A DNA stretch of 64,000 nt, from contig JAJOHG010000006.1 of the NCBI GenBank assembly GCA_021029095.1, forward strand, positions 868,001 to 932,000, read 5' to 3'. Positions within the stretch are counted from its first letter, which is position 1; the number at the start of each line of letters is the position of its first letter. The stretch comes from Phellopilus nigrolimitatus (Eukaryota; Basidiomycota; Agaricomycetes; Hymenochaetales; Hymenochaetaceae). The position numbers and the translations under genes were made by a program. The notes under the pieces were generated by a model that did no database searches, was not told where the DNA came from, and saw only the letters and a list, made by a program, of their open reading frames with translations. Shown here in pieces: positions 39,004 through 52,300 of this stretch.

Positions 39004-39537
39004 GACGATAGTAGAGCAACAATGTTTGTAGCAAGAAACGGTGCGCGCTGTGCAGTGTCAAGGAGTGACTTGTGCGTATAAATGACTGGATCGTTTCGGA
39101 CATGTGTCCTCCAAATATGGACAGCGATGTGGCGCTGCTTACTAATGCTTGGGACATTGCGTTCGGAGTCAAAGAAACAAGAAAGAGTTAGAAAGAGGAC
39201 CTATTGTCAGCTATGGGAGCTACTACATAGTTCCAGACTTGCCGTAAAATTTGCTGGCAAGCGCTACCTCTGAAGAGTCTGAATGTATTCGTCTGAATCA
39301 TACTGTACCGTCGAACAGTGACCCGAATGTGTGCAAGAAGTCCTCAATCGACCGTTAATATTCACTACCATGATACAATACAATGCTACAGTCCTGAACG
39401 GATAAAACGGAGAAATGAATGAAGTGGATGCGGATGTAGATACGAAGCCGAATGAATGATGCAAATGAGCAATAAAGAACAACAGACTAGCATGTATTAT
39501 ATTAACCAAGCGTGCGTGAAGGTCGTGAATACCGTCT
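39004..39537. other. Intergenic: UPF1 promoter and flippase 3' flank
   Basis: 534 bases between two minus-strand genes. Only short frames without domain or splice pattern are present. The flippase side (39420-39510) is AT-rich. I see no RNA gene. Confidence 0.4.
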
Positions 39538-42500
39538 CTATCGAGACGTTAAGATATAATAGCATGAATAGGATATCATTCCGATTTCGACGGCTGTTGC
39601 CGCTGCTTCCGTGACCGCCCTAGCGAGAACAACCGTAGATGCGAGCCACCCTGGTTTTCTGCGCTCCTGCTCCTTGCCCACAGGTGTGCGCGCACGCTCA
39701 TCCAGCTGGAGTTGTCTCCGTTCGGAAAGGTTCGTTTGGATGCGCTGGATCGCGACACCACCTTCCTCCTGCATAAAGTCGAATCCGCGGTGCACGCCAC
39801 GGAGGCCCGTCGCCATGTCTGTACGACTTCCGCGCCGGTCAACGAGTGATGGCCGCGAGCCCGCGTACGCTGCGAGAGTGTCCTGCTGCGGATGTGACTT
39901 TGTACGCGGCGGCTCGCCGAGCAGAGCCTCGCGCGTGTTTCGATTAGGGTGGTTTTTGCGTAACAGGCGCATCTTGTCAATCTCCGTCGGAGCAAAGTTA
40001 AACATATATGCCTTTGATATGTAACGTGGTGCAAGCGAGAGGCAGATAACGAGCGGAAGGGCAAGCCAGAATATAGCGGAGTGGAAGAGGTAATGATCGT
40101 TGCCACTGAGAATATCGAGTCAGTTGTTTAGGTGCACAGAGATCTTTTGAGAATACGCACAAGACAGGTACATAGAACCATCCTGGGGAGATGAGGGAGT
40201 AGATGGCCTGCGAAAATAATCAGACAATTGAACAGGCCGGATAGTAGATAGTAGCATACAGTGTAAGCCCAAACTAAAACGACGCCGATGGACACAGCAA
40301 AGAACACCCATCCCGTCCATGCAGCGGTGTTCAGGCCATTGAACATATTAGCACACATGACTGCCGCAAGCGCCATCGTCTGTGCAGCCAAGTTCAGATG
40401 CCATTCCAGTGAAAGTCAATAATGTATCCTACCGTCGCAAACTCGTATTGGGCGACATCGTATCCGTCAGGTCTCGATGTCGGCATGAAATACGAATAAT
40501 TCACAATAAAAAAGATGATGACCGACTACAGTCCAAAAAGAATTAGTCAACTTAGCGATAACAGGTACTTTGTCACATACCTGATAAACAGCATCGAACA
40601 TGAAGATGGCGAATGTCTTATTACCAAACCAGTATCCGTCCCGGCCGTAGTGATATAATTCAGGCACCTCCATCAAGATATCATCGTCTGAGTTTGGATC
40701 ATGTAAGGAACACGTCAAGAAGAGTCTTCAGTTATGTAACTTACCGACAATGCGATCGAATAACCCAATGGCAATGACAGGGCACAGCGACCAGAACACA
40801 TTCCAGAATAGGAGATAGGTGTACTCAAACACACTTTAACAACTGTCAGCATTGATTCTGATAAATTGGGAGTGTTTTAGACTCACTATTGTGAACTCCA
40901 TCCACAGTAAATCTGGAACCAGAACAGAATTCCGATGCAAATGATGTTCTTGTAAAAGAAGTTGACAATCCTTGAAGAACAAGTTAGTCAGGCTGCTCAA
41001 ACGCGAATCTTACTAATCTCACATATTGGCATTCCGTGAGTATGAATAGTGCCCGTGGACTAGAAGCAAGCGCTTCAAAAAGCGGAACTGACAATCACAT
41101 CAGTATACAGCTAACTTGCGAAAAGCCGCAATGGACAACATACCTGTGCAATAGCATAGTCGGACGAGTTGACCGCCTGCAGACCTTCTTCACCAGAGAT
41201 TCCCACGCCGACATCGGCAGCCTGAATCATGCTGACGTCGTTCGCTCCGTCGCCAATTGCCAGCGTCATCGCACCAATGCCTTCTTTGACCAGTTTGACA
41301 ACGAGCGCCTTCTGCAGCGGAGATACGCGGCAACAAACGACAGCCTCGCATTGGATGGCCAGGCGGAGCAGCAAACGCTTGCTGTCATCGTCCGCAAATG
41401 CCTTTTGGAAGATAAAAAGGTTTGCAATTAAGCGTCTGTTTCACAAATCCGATTTAAAATAAATAAATAAACTTACGTGAGAAAGCGCAGTTCCTTCGAT
41501 GACCAGGACGAAGCCGCCCGGTCGCTCCCCATTGTTCGAGCCTACAATCGAGGACACGCCCGTGTTCACACGTCTCAAAGGCGTCCCAATCCCATCCCCT
41601 TCACCCGTGGAACGTCTCGCAGACTCATGCTTCTCGTTGATATCAAGCTCCTCCTCCTCGATGATGTTCGCTTCGGGAAAGAACTCCTCCACGGCATTGT
41701 ACATCTGATCAAAGATGCTTAGATCATCTCTCTCACCACCACGGACGACGATCAGATTCGATTCTGACGCGATGAGGTTCGTACTGTAGCCGATCGCGAT
41801 GGCGGTCTCAAGCTTGTCGCCCGTCGCGACCCACACCTTGATGCCGGCGAGCTTCAGGTCTGCGATCGTTTCCGGCACACCATCCTGCAGGCGATCTTCA
41901 ATTGCGGTCGCGCCGAGAAGGCGCAAGTCCCCTTCGATTTCATTGCAGACGACGGCAACGTTCTCTTCACGGTTCTGGAGGGATACAGTGGCTTCTGCGT
42001 AGCGCTCGCTCCACTCATCATAGTAGTCCTCTGCACGATAGTCAATGAAATATTTGAAAAAAATCTCGAGTTGCAGACTCACCAGGAATGACCTTATATG
42101 CTAAAGTCAGCGTGCGCAATCCTTCACCAGCAAATTCGTCCAAATGATGCTCCGTGATCTCCCTCAGCTCGTCGTTAACGCCTGGCTTTAACCGTTCGAA
42201 AATCACGTTGTCCGCGCCCTTCGTCAGTAAGAAGATCCTGCCGTCCTCGTCGTCCGCTTTTCGCAGTATGACGCTCATACGCTTCCTTGCACTCGTGAAG
42301 TCAAGCACGTTCAGCAGTTCATAATGCTCAAGTTCGTCCGAGAACGGCGTCTGAAGCTTCAACGTCTCCTTGTCTCGCCCACGGAACACGAATCCGGCAT
42401 CCGCAGCTGCCTGCACGAGCGCTGCTTCATCGGGGCTTTGCGCTCGGTACTCGACACGGCCCGTCTCGGGGTCGACCACTGCTAGCACCGTATGGCACAG

Positions 42501-44660
42501 CGCGAGCACGGAGAAGAAGCCATTGAGCGTGCGTGCGTGGGCTGCGCCGTCAGATCCTGCACCTGCATGCACCGCATCCGCGAGGTCCTGCTCGAGTGCG
42601 GCGTTGCGGAAGTGCGCGAGCACCTTAGATGGAAGCTGCACACCCGGGGCCTCGGCGGGGTCCGGGGGAGGGCTTGTACGCTTGTCTTCTCTCATAGTGC
42701 TCGACCCTGGCGACGTCGCATCCGATGCCGCCGCAGAAAAACGCACATTGACCTGGCTGGACTCCTTGTCTTTTTCTTCCTGGTCTGCTTCAAATTCGCC
42801 TTTGTAAACTTTACCTCCGATCGAACAATTCCGAAAGATCATGGCGTTTTGCGTGAGTGTGCCAGTCTTGTCGGAGAAAACGTATTCTACCTGGCCCAGG
42901 TCATCCGAAAGATTCCAGGAGCGCGCCATAGTGGGCTGATTTGTCTTCGCATACCATATTTGCTTGTCGAAGTAGATGAAGGCGGCTTGAAGTGTCCGCA
43001 CGACTTCTATGGAAATATACAACGAGATGGGCACGATATTTTGGAAGCTGGATACAAAAATAGGGTTAAACCATGTCTCATTTTAGCGGAGAAGCACACT
43101 AACGTGATGAGGGCAAAGACTGCCGTAATTACGCCGTTGATCTTCGGGTTGTCATTTGGCTGAGTGTCCCCGACTAGCCATGGGGCGCCTAAGGGATAAT
43201 CGCGAGTTTCTAATATAGAGTCGACAACACCGCATATGATAGCCATCACAGCAAGGAGAACAAGATTGATGAAACTGTTAAAACAGATCGATTAGAAAAA
43301 AATGAGATCGAAAGAATCCATAGCACGTACACCTGAGGATTCATCTGCCTTTCCACTCTACTGCGTTTACTCGGAGTGCCGCCCGCGTTGAGTAAGATCT
43401 TTGTATCCTTACCCGTGAACATCACGACGCCAATCACCCACTCTGTGTTCTTCAGTACTGTTCCGCGTAACAGAACTGTCTGCAGATCAAGAGGCTCTTT
43501 GCCCTCCTTTGTCACTACCGCGCCGTGCAACCTGTACATGTTCGGATCCGGCCGGTCAAGGTCGATGCGGAAGCGCGAGCGCGCGGAATCCGCGCACGCC
43601 TCCGCCGAGCGCAGATGCGTGAGCGCGGGTACCGCATTGCGGCTCTTCAGGTTCGTCTCGCCATCGAGGTTTTTTGTCTCCACGTAGCACACGTTTTCCT
43701 CCTCAGACGTAGCGCATATGAGGATGTCTGCGGGGAAGGACTCCTCGTTCACGATCTTCACACAGTCGCCGACACGCACATCCTCCCAAGTCGTACGCTT
43801 CCAATGAGGCTGCGCGGGGTCGCGCTTGCGATTACCAGGACCATGGTATACGCCGAGCACAGGATGCGGGCGCTCCTGCACCGGGGAGTGCGGTCCATGC
43901 TCATCGAACTCGATGCCATGCATCGTCGGGTCATCGTCAACGGGTACATCCTGGTGTAAGCCAGGAAAATTGCCGCGCTCAACAAGCTCCACCTCCATCG
44001 CAGCGGCCTGGGAACCTGCTTTGCTCTTTCTCCCACCCTTCCGACCGAAACACCCCAGCAATGAGAAGAGCTGCGTCATCGTCCTGCCCTTGCTCGCCAT
44101 CACATTCGGGTTCGTCCAGTTGCCACCGTTAAGAACGCGCACATGAGACAAATTGATGTGCCGGTCCGACTGATGCCGCTTGACATCTTCGTAGCCATCT
44201 TTGACCGCGGTTATAGCAAGTACGATGAGAAGGGGCAGAATGACGAGCCCAGGGGAGATGGTACTGAATTCAGAGAAGAACTGGAGGATGGCTATTACAG
44301 CGAAGAAGCTGAACGGAGATGTCAATAAAATGAGGAAAAATGAAGAAGAATGAAGCAAGCGCACATGTTTGCTATGCGCCGAAACTGTTCTAGGAGGTTG
44401 CGCGGAAGGAAGGTGATAAAGGTGTACTTGGAAGTGATGACCTGGTTAACGTTGTAGACATGTTCTTTCTTGATACGCCCCTTCGCATCGTAGTAGTCTT
44501 GCGGGAGATCCTCGTTGACAAACACCGCACGCGGGGGACCGGGCTCGTTGGACTTGGAAAAGAGGGACTCGACATTGAAGGAAGCGACTCTGGCATACCA
44601 TGACGCAGCGCCGCCAGCGCGCTTGCGAGGGCGTGGCCGTGCTTTAGGGCGGGTTGCCAT
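39538..44660 (-). CDS. P4-type ATPase, aminophospholipid/phospholipid flippase (Dnf-like)
   Basis: Moves phospholipids from the outer to the cytosolic leaflet of Golgi/plasma membranes. The ATG at 44660 ([14 protein letters not shown]) was preferred over a GTG-led extension upstream. Order: cytosolic tail; [24 protein letters not shown] pre-TM1 motif; TM1-2; [21 protein letters not shown] domain [14 protein letters not shown]3-4; P domain [11 protein letters not shown] (phosphorylated Asp); N-domain [16 protein letters not shown] and [49 protein letters not shown]; and six further TM helices in small exons ([34 protein letters not shown] and others). It ends with a basic cytosolic tail carrying [10 protein letters not shown]. 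About 12 introns. Subtype within P4-ATPases is inferred from overall resemblance to Dnf1/Dnf2. Confidence 0.95.
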
Positions 44661-45487
44661 CGTCTGCGACGGGCGGGCAAAGACTCTGACGACGTGGGCA
44701 ATGGAAGAGACGAGACGTTCACACTCCCAGTTGGTAAGACCAGACAGCCCGACGGCGGTCCTAAGACTGTAATGATCTATGATATATCCGCGGCTCACGT
44801 AATCAGGACCCTTAGCTGCACACTAAATCCTCGGTTTCTTCTGCCGACATGTCCGGCGCACGACGCACAGCTAGCCTCAGCCTGAGTCTGCTCCACATTC
44901 CAAAAATCATATTCTCAAATTTTCTCTGAGAAACGAGTCTGAAGCAATGGTGACAGCGCAGTTGACCAACTTATAAATTTTATTGGCATGTGAGTAAGTC
45001 GGCCACATTTTGTCAGCCGCTTTACTCAGCGGCGGACAATCAGCGGCGTCCGGGGGAAACGCACGTCTGACTGGCACAGCACGGGATTTATCGGCTTCCT
45101 ATTCTCTCAGCGCCTAGCGTTTGATGTGCGTAACCCGCCTTCAGCCCCTTCGAGACAAGCTTAAGGAACCGAGCGCGAGCTGTGTCGAGAACCCGAAACT
45201 GATGGCTTCATCTTCAGGCCTTAACTCTGATCCCGCGTAATGACGTCACCAAATTGAGCTTAAGTACATGCTAAAGGTTATAGGGAACTTTTTGAGACAC
45301 ACCGAGGCAAAGCTACAAGTAGAGAATGCGAAACCTTGCACAAAAAAGCACTTTTATCGAGCACACGTAGTTGAAATGCCGCGAGCGGGTAGTGCGGGAA
45401 TAAAAAGCCAGGTTGAGCAAAAACTTCAGAAGCACGGCGAAGAGCAAAGAAAGCAGCAGAGGACCCAGAAAAAATCAAGCTCAAAGT
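44661..45487. other. Long intergenic region with a small inverted repeat
   Basis: 827 bases: flippase promoter plus 3' flank of the coiled-coil gene. A perfect 5-bp inverted repeat with an 8-base loop (GCCGC...GCGGC) lies at 45016-45033, and GCGGCG recurs at 45029 and 45043. A minus-strand hydrophobic open frame (45278-45484) overlaps the 3' flank but has no family resemblance. No tRNA is seen. Confidence 0.4.
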
Positions 45488-46598
45488 TCACGATAACAGC
45501 AAGGCTTTGTAATGCTTAATCAGAGTAGATGCGTCGGTAGCCAGCTTTGTGAGCAGGAAATACGGCGTCAGCTCATATTTCATCAGTTTGTTTTTCGACG
45601 GGAGTTAGACACACCTTCTGGTTCTCCATCCCCGCTTCCATATTCTTGCGCGCGTTCTTCATCACTCTACGGCGCGATGCATCACGTGCAAGTGGGTGAG
45701 TCTCCACTGCGAAACGAGGAAAAGGTTAGAGACAGAAAAGGGCCTTACTCCAAGGAAGGACGGTAGAAGTAGCAAAGTTAGCTTCAAACTTTGATGTATT
45801 TGTACGCACACATTTCGCTGGCCGCATTGATGTCCTGCGCACGCCGCGGCGACAAATCTTCGATGAGCTCAGGATAGACGGAGAGGAGAGACTGGAAGGT
45901 ATCCTATCGATTCATCGACGGAAACAAATAAAAGAAAGCTGTCAGCGTAAAGAAACTCGGTGTGGTCAGGACCAGACGTTATTTGATACACACTTCATGA
46001 ATAGACCATAGTCGCATCGCATCTTTCAGCATCGCATCCGCCTGTGTTTCCTGCGCCTTCATATCTACTACCCGCGCTTTGCATTGCTCGCTATATGCGC
46101 GTTTTTCAGCACGTTTTCAAATGTTATTGATTAGCTGTTTCGTAGCATATGAGAACTGAATGGAACGGAGAGACAAACAGATATGCCTTCCCCTCTTTTG
46201 CCATAGCTTCCGCCTCCTTGCGCGCGCCCGCGACCAGCGCATTTTTCTTACTCACGAACGCCGCACTCCGACTCGACACCTTCTGCGACTTCTTCTCTGT
46301 CATTCACGATGCGGATAGCGAGAAGCGGGAATCGTTCAGCCACTCGCATTTACGGCTCGGAAACACGGGGTGGGGAGGACCCGGAGCTCGGTCAACTCAC
46401 TCTGAAACTCCTGCATTATCGTGATCATATCCATGACACTATCAGAAACATTCATCAGGGTTCTGATACTCATTGGGCCAATGGGTTCGTCACGCACTTG
46501 TCGTCCCCGTCGTCCTGCCCGAAATCTTCGCCGCCATTTTCCTCTGTCATGAAACGAACGGGCGCTGCGGCCCGAGGATGCTTTGCGCGGCTAGTCAT
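45488..46598 (-). CDS. Unassigned small coiled-coil protein
   Basis: Seven-exon gene found by following splice sites, since no exon is long. ATG 46598 (MTSRAKHPRAAAPVRF), an acidic stretch (GEDFGQDDGDD), then VMDMITIMQEFQ, then KKKSQKVSSRSAAFVSKKNA, ARKEAEAMAKEGKAYLEQC, AQETQADAMLKDAMRLWSIH, DTFQSLLSVYPELIEDLSPR, then MLETHPLARDASRRRVMKNA and finally LATDASTLIKHYKALLLS, stop TGA at 45488. All junctions are GT-AG and keep frame. The acceptor before LETHPLARDA has a very clear CTAAC branch and pyrimidine tract. The product, roughly 210 residues, is mostly alpha-helical and Ala/Lys/Glu-rich. I do not recognise the family; no transmembrane segment or catalytic motif is visible. An alternative end within the preceding exon (VCAYKYIKV) exists if that intron is not spliced. 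Confidence 0.7.
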
Positions 46599-46818
46599 AT
46601 TCGCTCTTGTATACTGCCCAGCAGGATGCCTTATGTTCCGTGTCTATTTGACAGAAAGTTGGAGGTTTGAGAGATTGTGATGCGCTCAGACGCGCGACAT
46701 TGATCGCGTTACCTTGCTCACGTGGTCTCAGTCACGTCCATGAAAGTAAAGTCTTGTAATAAGCGCGGAACATCACAACATTATGTAGGATAAGCCAGAG
46801 TCAGACAGCAAGAGGGCA

Positions 46819-48352
<1,534 letters not shown>

Positions 48353-48485
48353 GAGCCTGCTCAGTCTGAGGTGCGAGAAACACCATGACAATCGAGTTGC
48401 AAAGTCGTGAGAGCGTCCACGTGTACCGAGTCTACCGACGCGACGCGTCTCTGAGTCGTTGCCGAGACTCTCGGTCCAGACCATC

Positions 48486-49091
48486 ATGGTCGTCTTCAGT
48501 CTCTGGGTATGTAGAACAGACATCCTTCTGACAATTGCGTGCTTTATTCTTATTTACTGGCGCTCTCTGTAGGTCATCAACAAAGCTGGTGGTCTGGTCT
48601 ATCAGCGAAATTTCGCCGGTTAGTCTACTGGCATCTTATAAGAACATCTGTCCGACACACTTCTCTTCTGGCAGAGGGTCTCGCTCAGCTCTCGTCAAAT
48701 GAGTACCTGGTGCTCGCAGGTACCCTTCACGGCATCCATGCGATTACTAGCCGGCTTTCTCCGACCGGTCCCAGCTCAGGCGCGCAGGTGATTGAAGCCG
48801 AGACGTTCAAAATGACTATCCTCCTCACCGCTACTGGTGCGCGCTTCATGATTTGAGAGCATGTCAGAAAATAGACAGAGAATAATGTATTTCAATCTTG
48901 TAGGAACCAAATTTGTGCTTCTAACGTCGATTCACGACGCGAACGCGGAAGCACTTCTCCAAAAGGTCTACGAGGCATATGCGGACATGGGGATGAAGAA
49001 TCCTTTCCACACGCCGGAAATGCCTATCCGAAGCGACAAGTTTGACTTGCGTATCGGCGCTTTGCTGGGAACTAACCTCCCAATAGCTTGA
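48486..49091 (+). CDS. TRS23: TRAPP complex subunit Trs23/TRAPPC4
   Basis: Longin-fold core subunit of TRAPP, the GEF for Ypt1/Rab1 in ER-Golgi traffic. ATG 48486 gives MVVFSLW, spliced to VINKAGGLVYQRNFA, then EGLAQLSSNEYLVLAGTLHG, IHAITSRLSPTGPSSGAQVI and EAETFKMTILLTATG, and after a last intron TKFVLLTSIHDANAEALLQK, VYEAYADMGMKNPFHTPEMP and IRSDKFDLRI. This covers the full family from the SLW-INKAGGL start to the C-terminal NPF-pEMPI-S-KFD block. All joints keep frame and the length is normal. Confidence 0.94.
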
Positions 49092-49369
49092 TCCTAGTAA
49101 GTACGACGGTTGCCCAAACATAGCTATACCCATACTTACCAAACAGCATACGAACAGATGTCGTGAATGTAGTGCCGCGCCTTCTTCATAGAGCACCATC
49201 CACGGTGTCGTTGCTTCCTTTCGCACATAGGTCTTTACTGTAGACCATTGGCCTCGCGTTTCATCTCCTCGATTTGAATACACCGAGTCTTACATGTATT
49301 TGTCGGAATCAAAAAAATTGTACGTCTATGCACAATTGTATGTTGTATCAAAACATTGCTCTATAACCT

Positions 49370-52300
49370 TCACTGCGCACGAAGATGTTCTAAGCAATCA
49401 AAAACGACGCCCAGAGCGATGAGACTGAAGCTGTTCATTCCAAATATGTTCTTGCCCTCCGGTGACGCTAACGTCTCGTTGATCATCTTCCATGCCGTCC
49501 ATCCAAATTCCAAACTCCTTTTCACTTGCAAAACCGACATATCAGACAACTTCTCCGGAATGAACTCGGCTTTGATCTCCTTAACGAGGTTCAATGAATG
49601 GAGCCGCATACGGTAGATGCGCTCTTTGCGCCAGCGGTGCTGCGAGCATTGCGCAAGTATGGTACCGACGACGATCTCTGCTTCCGTAAGTAGGGTGCCT
49701 CGACGGTCGGATAGCGTGTGTGTCGCGCAGATGTAGCGCAGCTCGTTGTAATACCGTAGTAAAAGGGTCCGGACGCGATCCCTTTTAGTTTCTGGTATCC
49801 CGGTGTCCTTGAGCTGCACATCGATTATGGGATTGAGCACATTGTAGATTGGGTGTTTGTCGAGTGGCAGTGGCTTCACACTCTGTGCTGCGGACGGCGG
49901 GTGAGCTGCCTCATTGGCCTTGCGATAGAGGTAGCCGATTGCGCGCTCTGAGCGGTAATAATCCGTATTGTGAGGATTTTCGTCTTCACTCCTTTTCCAA
50001 TCTGGTTTGTAAGGTATCAAACGACGCGGGATGCCTGTTATATCTACTGGCACCCCATTTTTCGGATAATCCACGGCTTGATCGCAAAGCTTCGCCAGCT
50101 TGATGCAATTTTTGTCACGAACGCCTTCCTGTGTTTGCCTTATGAGTTGAATTGGCTAATGATTAAAAAATGTCAGCTTTACCGAAGATTGATCTGCAAA
50201 AATAGCAATTCAACTTAACAACCTATTTTTGTTAGACGTTGAGTGACTGCAATATACTTACCCGCCATAATGAGATGGTTGTCCGACAAAAGGCCCTTTT
50301 AGCAAATTTTTAGAATAACCTAATATCTCTCAAAAGCAATGAATCGCATACTAAGACATCGGAATTGATGTATTCCACAATGAAATCGCAGACATAGGGA
50401 ATCACTTTTTCTTGGACGGTTTGGGTTCCGTCCTTCAGATTGTTTATGTCGATGCTCCATTTCGGAACAGGGGGGAACTCCGAGGGCCCCTCGAAGCTGT
50501 TAAAAAACAGCGGATGGTATTGACAGATATCATAAATGTCTCTTTGTTATCGGAATATTCAGCGGCAAAGTAATTGTCATTGTGAAGAAACAATGCGCAC
50601 CCGTCCAAATCCCCTCCACTGAGGCAAGATGCAAACGATCGTTCCCCTTCATGTTGAAAGAATAACTACAAGTTAGTAGGAAGCTTTACGAAACTAGGAA
50701 CTGTTACTGACCTTCCGACGGAAACACAACGACATTGACGAGGTTGCGGAAAGCGCATACCATGTCTGGTGGTGGTTTTCCTACTGCAAACACCCGCTGG
50801 ACTATAAGCAAAATCAGTGAAAAAGTCTTGTAGGACCTTCAAAGTAGGCTTGCCATCCCCGGGATGAACTGTCGGACTTCGAGAAACATTGCAATTCCCT
50901 CGAAGGTAAATGGGTTCCGAATTCTGATCCTCCTGTATGCATGCTTACAAATACCAGAAGATGGATTAACGGAACATTTCCGTCATAGAATAACAATGAA
51001 ACCAGTTTACCAAATATATCGCCTTCTTGAAGGGTAAAGACCTCTTCCTCCTTGTAAAGCCCTTGTTGGATGTATGCGCGTCCTTCATCAGCAACTCCCA
51101 CTAGGGTCCAGCTCTTCGGCACCGGCAAACGGCATCTATGTTTGATGTCGCGAAGGACACTCGACAATGCGCAGGAGACTAATTCGTTCAGAAAAGAACT
51201 GTTCAGCATTCTACTCGGATCCTGATTCTTGAGACCGAGACCATAGGAAAGCAACTTCAGCAAAGTTGCTGATAAACCAAAATCAGATCCGAGACCGTGT
51301 TTCTTCAGAATAGAAACGAATTTCTCAGAAGAGTTTCGGGCCATTTTGATATCTGCGACAGCTTTCTCAAGGAGGTCAAGAAAGGCTTCTTTTTTGACTC
51401 CGAGATCTTCGAGCAGCATAATTAACGGTCTGGAATGATTTCTGTTGTTGAGACGTTTGTCAGAAAACAATCCAAAACTCACCTATTTAGATACATGGTT
51501 CCAGGACTGTGAAAAGCCTTTGCTATTTCAATGTCTGCGACTGCTGTTTTATTGACCTGGAATTTTCTCATGGATTCACGAAGGCGCATCGCGACACCCT
51601 CCAGTTGGTCGTCAACGCAGACTACCCCTTTATATCCCAGAAAACGGATTTGGTACTGAAATTCCATATAATCAGTCACAGAAGCAATAGAGCTGTCAAG
51701 TTGTTTTTAGAAGAATAGATCACTCACTGCAGATGGCTCTACCATCCAGCGGAACCAAGGGTTGACTTTACACAATTCGGTCCAGATCATGCTCCCCAGC
51801 TTCCGAGAGATTGTTCCAACACCTGCGGTGTTGAAGTGCGCACATTAAATCAAGTCTAGCATAGAACTGGACAACTTACCGTCAGTATGTTGATATGGCT
51901 CACTTCCCATATCTGGTATTTCACTCCATTGCCCAAGAGCAATCTTCACGGAAGGGTCTGTGGCTGTAAAAGCCTGAGCCAGTCTTGCGGCATACTTTGC
52001 AGGTTGAACCAGTTGTTCATCTGAGAAATTCCCCTCCTCCTTCCGAATACTTGCAGCATCGACACGGCCTTTGTCAGGATGGTGAAAAGGACTGATAAAC
52101 CATACAGCATGTTCTCGCAGAGCCGATGACGAGTAAGCTAGAAATTGAAAGTGTCTCCCTGCAAGGTCAAAACCTTGCTTCAAAATGCCACCTACACGCT
52201 CCTGTAAGAATGTTGCCCCGTCTACCTCGCGATCCCAGCGGTATTGTAATCTGTCCTCATCACGGAAGTCAACTCTCATAAAATGATCACGATAACCAGC

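Noticed and set aside
42492..43163. Long plus-strand open frame inside the flippase gene
   Set aside because: Antisense shadow of GC-rich coding exons with P-type ATPase motifs on the other strand; no domain of its own.
44661..44798. N-terminal extension of the flippase beginning MSRGYIID
   Set aside because: It needs a GTG start; the first in-frame ATG (44660) gives a normal basic N-terminus.
45278..45484. Hydrophobic minus-strand small open frame
   Set aside because: Lies in the 3' flank of the coiled-coil gene, with no upstream ATG-led exon or homology.
50600..50640. Apparent loss of a catalytic Asp in the RdRP (DLDGC)
   Set aside because: A GT-AG intron starts right after the Gly codon bases; splicing restores DLDGD and continues into conserved sequence.
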